A DNA stretch of 64,000 nucleotides from Pedobacter psychroterrae (lineage in GTDB: Bacteria; Bacteroidota; Bacteroidia; Sphingobacteriales; Sphingobacteriaceae): the NCBI RefSeq assembly GCF_004331695.1, contig NZ_SJSL01000005.1, positions 62,001 to 126,000 of the forward strand, written 5' to 3'. Below are positions 61,912-64,000 of the stretch, piece by piece. Within the stretch, counting starts at the first letter, position 1, and each line of letters begins with the position of its first letter. A program made the position numbers and the translations under genes. The notes below the pieces were generated by a model, which made no database searches, was not told the DNA's origin, and worked only from the letters and a program-made list of their open reading frames with translations.

Positions 61912-63390
61912 ATGAGCCCGATCATACTTTTGTCTTTTCTTCTTGGCTATTTTACCTTGCTGATAGGCGTAGCTTATTTTACGTCAAGGAACCATTCAGA
62001 CAATGCATCTTTTTTTATTGCGAACCGAAACTCCAAATGGTACCTGGTTGCCTTTGGGATGATAGGTACTGCGCTTTCGGGTGTTACCTTTATTTCTGTA
62101 CCGGGGGCTGTTGGGAAAAGTGAATTTGGTTATTTTCAATTCATACTGGGCAACGCAGTCGGTTTTATCATTATAGCCACTGTCCTATTGCCCTTGTACT
62201 ACCGCCTGAACATCATCTCTATCTATACCTATTTAGAGCGCAGGCTTGGATTCTGGAGTTATAAAAGCGGCGCGGTAATCTTCTTGATCTCCCGTACCAT
62301 TGGCTCAGCATTCAGGCTATACCTGGTAGCCATCGTACTGCAAAAATTCATCTTTGATGCCTGGAATATTCCTTTCTGGCTTACCATTGTCATATGCCTG
62401 GTACTCATATGGGTTTATACACATAAAGGAGGATTAAAAACGATCATCATAACCGACACACTGCAGACTGTATTTTTATTGCTTTCAGTGGTGCTTTCCA
62501 TCATTTTTATTGCCAGGTCCTTAAACCTCGATCTGGCCGGCACTTTTGAGGCTGTCAAAACGAGCAGCTATTCCAAAATATTTTTCTGGGAAGATTTTAT
62601 GGGAACCAAAAGCCATTTCATCAAGCAGTTTCTTGGCGGAATTTTTGTAACCATCGCGATGACAGGCCTGGATCAGGACCTGATGCAAAAAAACCTGAGT
62701 ATGAAAACCATTGGCGAAGCACAGAAAAACATGTTTACCTTTACGCTGATCTTTGTGATCATGAACATCTTCTTCCTTAGTGTAGGTGCTTTGCTATATA
62801 TATTTGCGCAACAAAATGGCATAGACGTAGCGGCAATGAAAACGCCTGACCACCTGTATCCCGAAATTGCGCTAAACTATCTCAACGTAGTGCCGGGGAT
62901 CATTTTTATGCTCGGATTGACGGCGGCAACTTTTGCTACTACAGATTCTGCATTGACAGCGCTCACTACCTCTTTCTGTGTGGATTTCCTGCATTTTGAT
63001 AAGAAGGCTGATCAGAATGATCCTAAATTAGTAAATCAAAGACATTTGGTACATGTTGGTTTTTCTGTACTGATGGTGGCAGTGATCATGATTTTTCGAC
63101 TGGTCAATGATGATTCTGTAGTCAACGCCATTTTTAAAGCTGCTGGTTATACCTATGGACCATTGTTAGGTCTGTTCGCATTTGGCATGCTTACAAAACG
63201 GGCTGTAGCGGATAAACTGGTGCCTTATATCTGTATCCTATCGCCAATTTTATGCTACATCATAGATATAAACTCATTGAGCTGGCTCAGCTATATCCTG
63301 GGTTTTGAACTGATCATATTAAACGGACTAATTACATTTATACTCCTTTGGGTAACGGGCAAGCATTCCCTCACCCAAACTAAATTCTAA
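61912..63390 (+). CDS. Sodium:solute symporter (SSS family)
   Basis: The protein has 492 aa with about 13 membrane helices. Landmarks are YLVAFGMIGTALSGVTFISVPGA near residue 45-65, SIYTYLERRLG, and GLTAATFATTDSALTALTTSFCVDF near 340-365, which carries the conserved Ser/Thr of the sodium site. It imports a sugar, amino acid or similar solute with Na+. It is divergent from the GH116-like gene and followed 18 bp later by a LOG-family gene. Confidence 0.9.
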   Translation: MSPIILLSFLLGYFTLLIGVAYFTSRNHSDNASFFIANRNSKWYLVAFGMIGTALSGVTFISVPGAVGKSEFGYFQFILGNAVGFIIIATVLLPLYYRLNIISIYTYLERRLGFWSYKSGAVIFLISRTIGSAFRLYLVAIVLQKFIFDAWNIPFWLTIVICLVLIWVYTHKGGLKTIIITDTLQTVFLLLSVVLSIIFIARSLNLDLAGTFEAVKTSSYSKIFFWEDFMGTKSHFIKQFLGGIFVTIAMTGLDQDLMQKNLSMKTIGEAQKNMFTFTLIFVIMNIFFLSVGALLYIFAQQNGIDVAAMKTPDHLYPEIALNYLNVVPGIIFMLGLTAATFATTDSALTALTTSFCVDFLHFDKKADQNDPKLVNQRHLVHVGFSVLMVAVIMIFRLVNDDSVVNAIFKAAGYTYGPLLGLFAFGMLTKRAVADKLVPYICILSPILCYIIDINSLSWLSYILGFELIILNGLITFILLWVTGKHSLTQTKF

Positions 63391-63408
63391 TACAATAATA
63401 CCAACAGC

Positions 63409-64000
63409 ATGACAAGTGAAGAGAAAATAAGAAGCGCTTTTGAAAATAAAAACTGGCAGGAAATCAAAGTAACAGACTCCTGGCAAATCTTTAAAATAAT
63501 GGCCGAGTTTGTAGACGGGTTTGAAAAGCTCGCAAAAATAGGCCCCTGCGTATCCATATTTGGTTCTGCAAGAACAGCAGAAACCAATAAATATTATGAA
63601 ATAGCCGTAGAATGCGGACGTTTACTCACCGACCGCGGATATGGTGTGATCACCGGTGGTGGACCCGGAATTATGGAGGCCGGCAACAAAGGTGCCCATA
63701 TGAATGGTGGTAAATCTGTGGGCCTTAATATAGATCTTCCTTTTGAGCAGTTCCATAATAAATACATTGATAATAATAAGCTTCTTGAATTTGATTACTT
63801 CTTTATACGCAAGGTAATGTTCATGAAGTATTCACAAGGATTTATTGTACTGCCCGGCGGAATGGGCACCATGGATGAAATGTTTGAGGCGCTTACCCTG
63901 ATACAAACCGGAAAGATTGCCAGGTTCCCGATAGTACTGGTAGGCAAGGAATATTGGGGCGGACTGGTAGAATGGATCACCAAAACTATGCTGCACACTG
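63409..64000 (+). CDS. LOG-family protein (TIGR00730 Rossmann fold), cut by window edge
   Basis: From ATG 63409 the frame is open to the window end (197 codons). The Rossmann-type segment VSIFGSAR is followed by the LOG hallmarks GGGPGIMEAGNKGA and LPGGMGTMDE. LOG proteins hydrolyse nucleoside 5'-monophosphates to base and ribose 5-phosphate, including cytokinin-type substrates; bacterial members may be general AMP nucleosidases. An N-terminal extension of about 45 residues (SAFENKNWQEIKVTDSWQIF) is present. The symporter gene ends 18 bp upstream, so co-transcription is likely. Confidence 0.88.
   Translation, partial: MTSEEKIRSAFENKNWQEIKVTDSWQIFKIMAEFVDGFEKLAKIGPCVSIFGSARTAETNKYYEIAVECGRLLTDRGYGVITGGGPGIMEAGNKGAHMNGGKSVGLNIDLPFEQFHNKYIDNNKLLEFDYFFIRKVMFMKYSQGFIVLPGGMGTMDEMFEALTLIQTGKIARFPIVLVGKEYWGGLVEWITKTMLHT

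Noticed and set aside
1..64000. CRISPR arrays, tRNA, rRNA or tmRNA genes, intact insertion sequences
   Set aside because: I looked for regular 25-40 bp repeats with spacers, tRNA-like cloverleaf segments and complete transposase genes and saw none; a short RNA could still be missed by eye.

Overview
The window is chromosomal DNA of a Bacteroidota bacterium, most likely Sphingobacteriaceae (Pedobacter-like). The evidence is a SusC/SusD pair, several CarboxypepD-reg/TonB receptors, a short RpoD of about 286 residues, promoters of the TTTG-N19/20-TAnnTTTG type, weak Shine-Dalgarno sequences, AT-rich intergenic DNA and a DUF6266 protein. The species assignment is inference.

Region 1 (1-13.4 kb) is a polysaccharide utilisation locus. 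The N-terminus of a GH92-type alpha-mannosidase runs off the left edge. Next comes a membrane-spanning regulator with a periplasmic beta-propeller-like part and a cytoplasmic winged helix plus TPR/BTAD-like part. Divergent from it lies an operon of SusC, SusD, a DUF3823 lipoprotein, a GH71/99-like lipoprotein, a lipoprotein with three tandem domains and a second GH71/99-like lipoprotein, closed by a strong terminator. GH92 with GH99-like enzymes suggests an alpha-mannan-type target. Region 2 (13.5-22 kb, minus strand) has an S46 dipeptidyl peptidase (DPP7-like), a ThuA protein, a TonB-type outer membrane protein, and a PAP2 phosphatase / response regulator / histidine kinase operon.

Region 3 (22-26 kb) is accessory: a broken Fic-family gene, an 11-bp repeat array with a hairpin ahead of an unrecognised gene, a DUF4143 ATPase behind a palindromic repeated site, and possible transposase debris. 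Region 4 (26-47.7 kb) is mostly core: an Oar-like receptor, lipoamide dehydrogenase, an MBL hydrolase, rpoD, M28 and S41 peptidases, a LolD-like ATPase, a small membrane-protein/winged-helix locus with two matching operator palindromes, sucC, asnS, a glutamate-synthase-like protein, a YrdC-family protein and nhaA.

Region 5 (47.7-53.5 kb, minus strand) holds trpD-trpF-trpB-trpA behind an attenuator whose leader peptide has three consecutive Trp codons, then an SDR, recR and a CHRD protein. Region 6 (53.5-57.4 kb) is accessory: a second 11-bp array with hairpin, a DUF6266 gene, an excisionase-type HTH protein, a secreted protein and small paralogous proteins. Region 7 (57.6-64 kb) has an EEP-family hydrolase, a GH116-like glycosidase, a sodium:solute symporter and the start of a LOG-family protein cut by the right edge.

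The best candidates for something new are the trp attenuator in front of a split trp operon, the matching repeat-plus-hairpin architecture in front of two unrelated-looking 'MAR..' proteins, the shared palindrome in the winged-helix locus, and the one-piece transmembrane regulator beside the SusCD locus.
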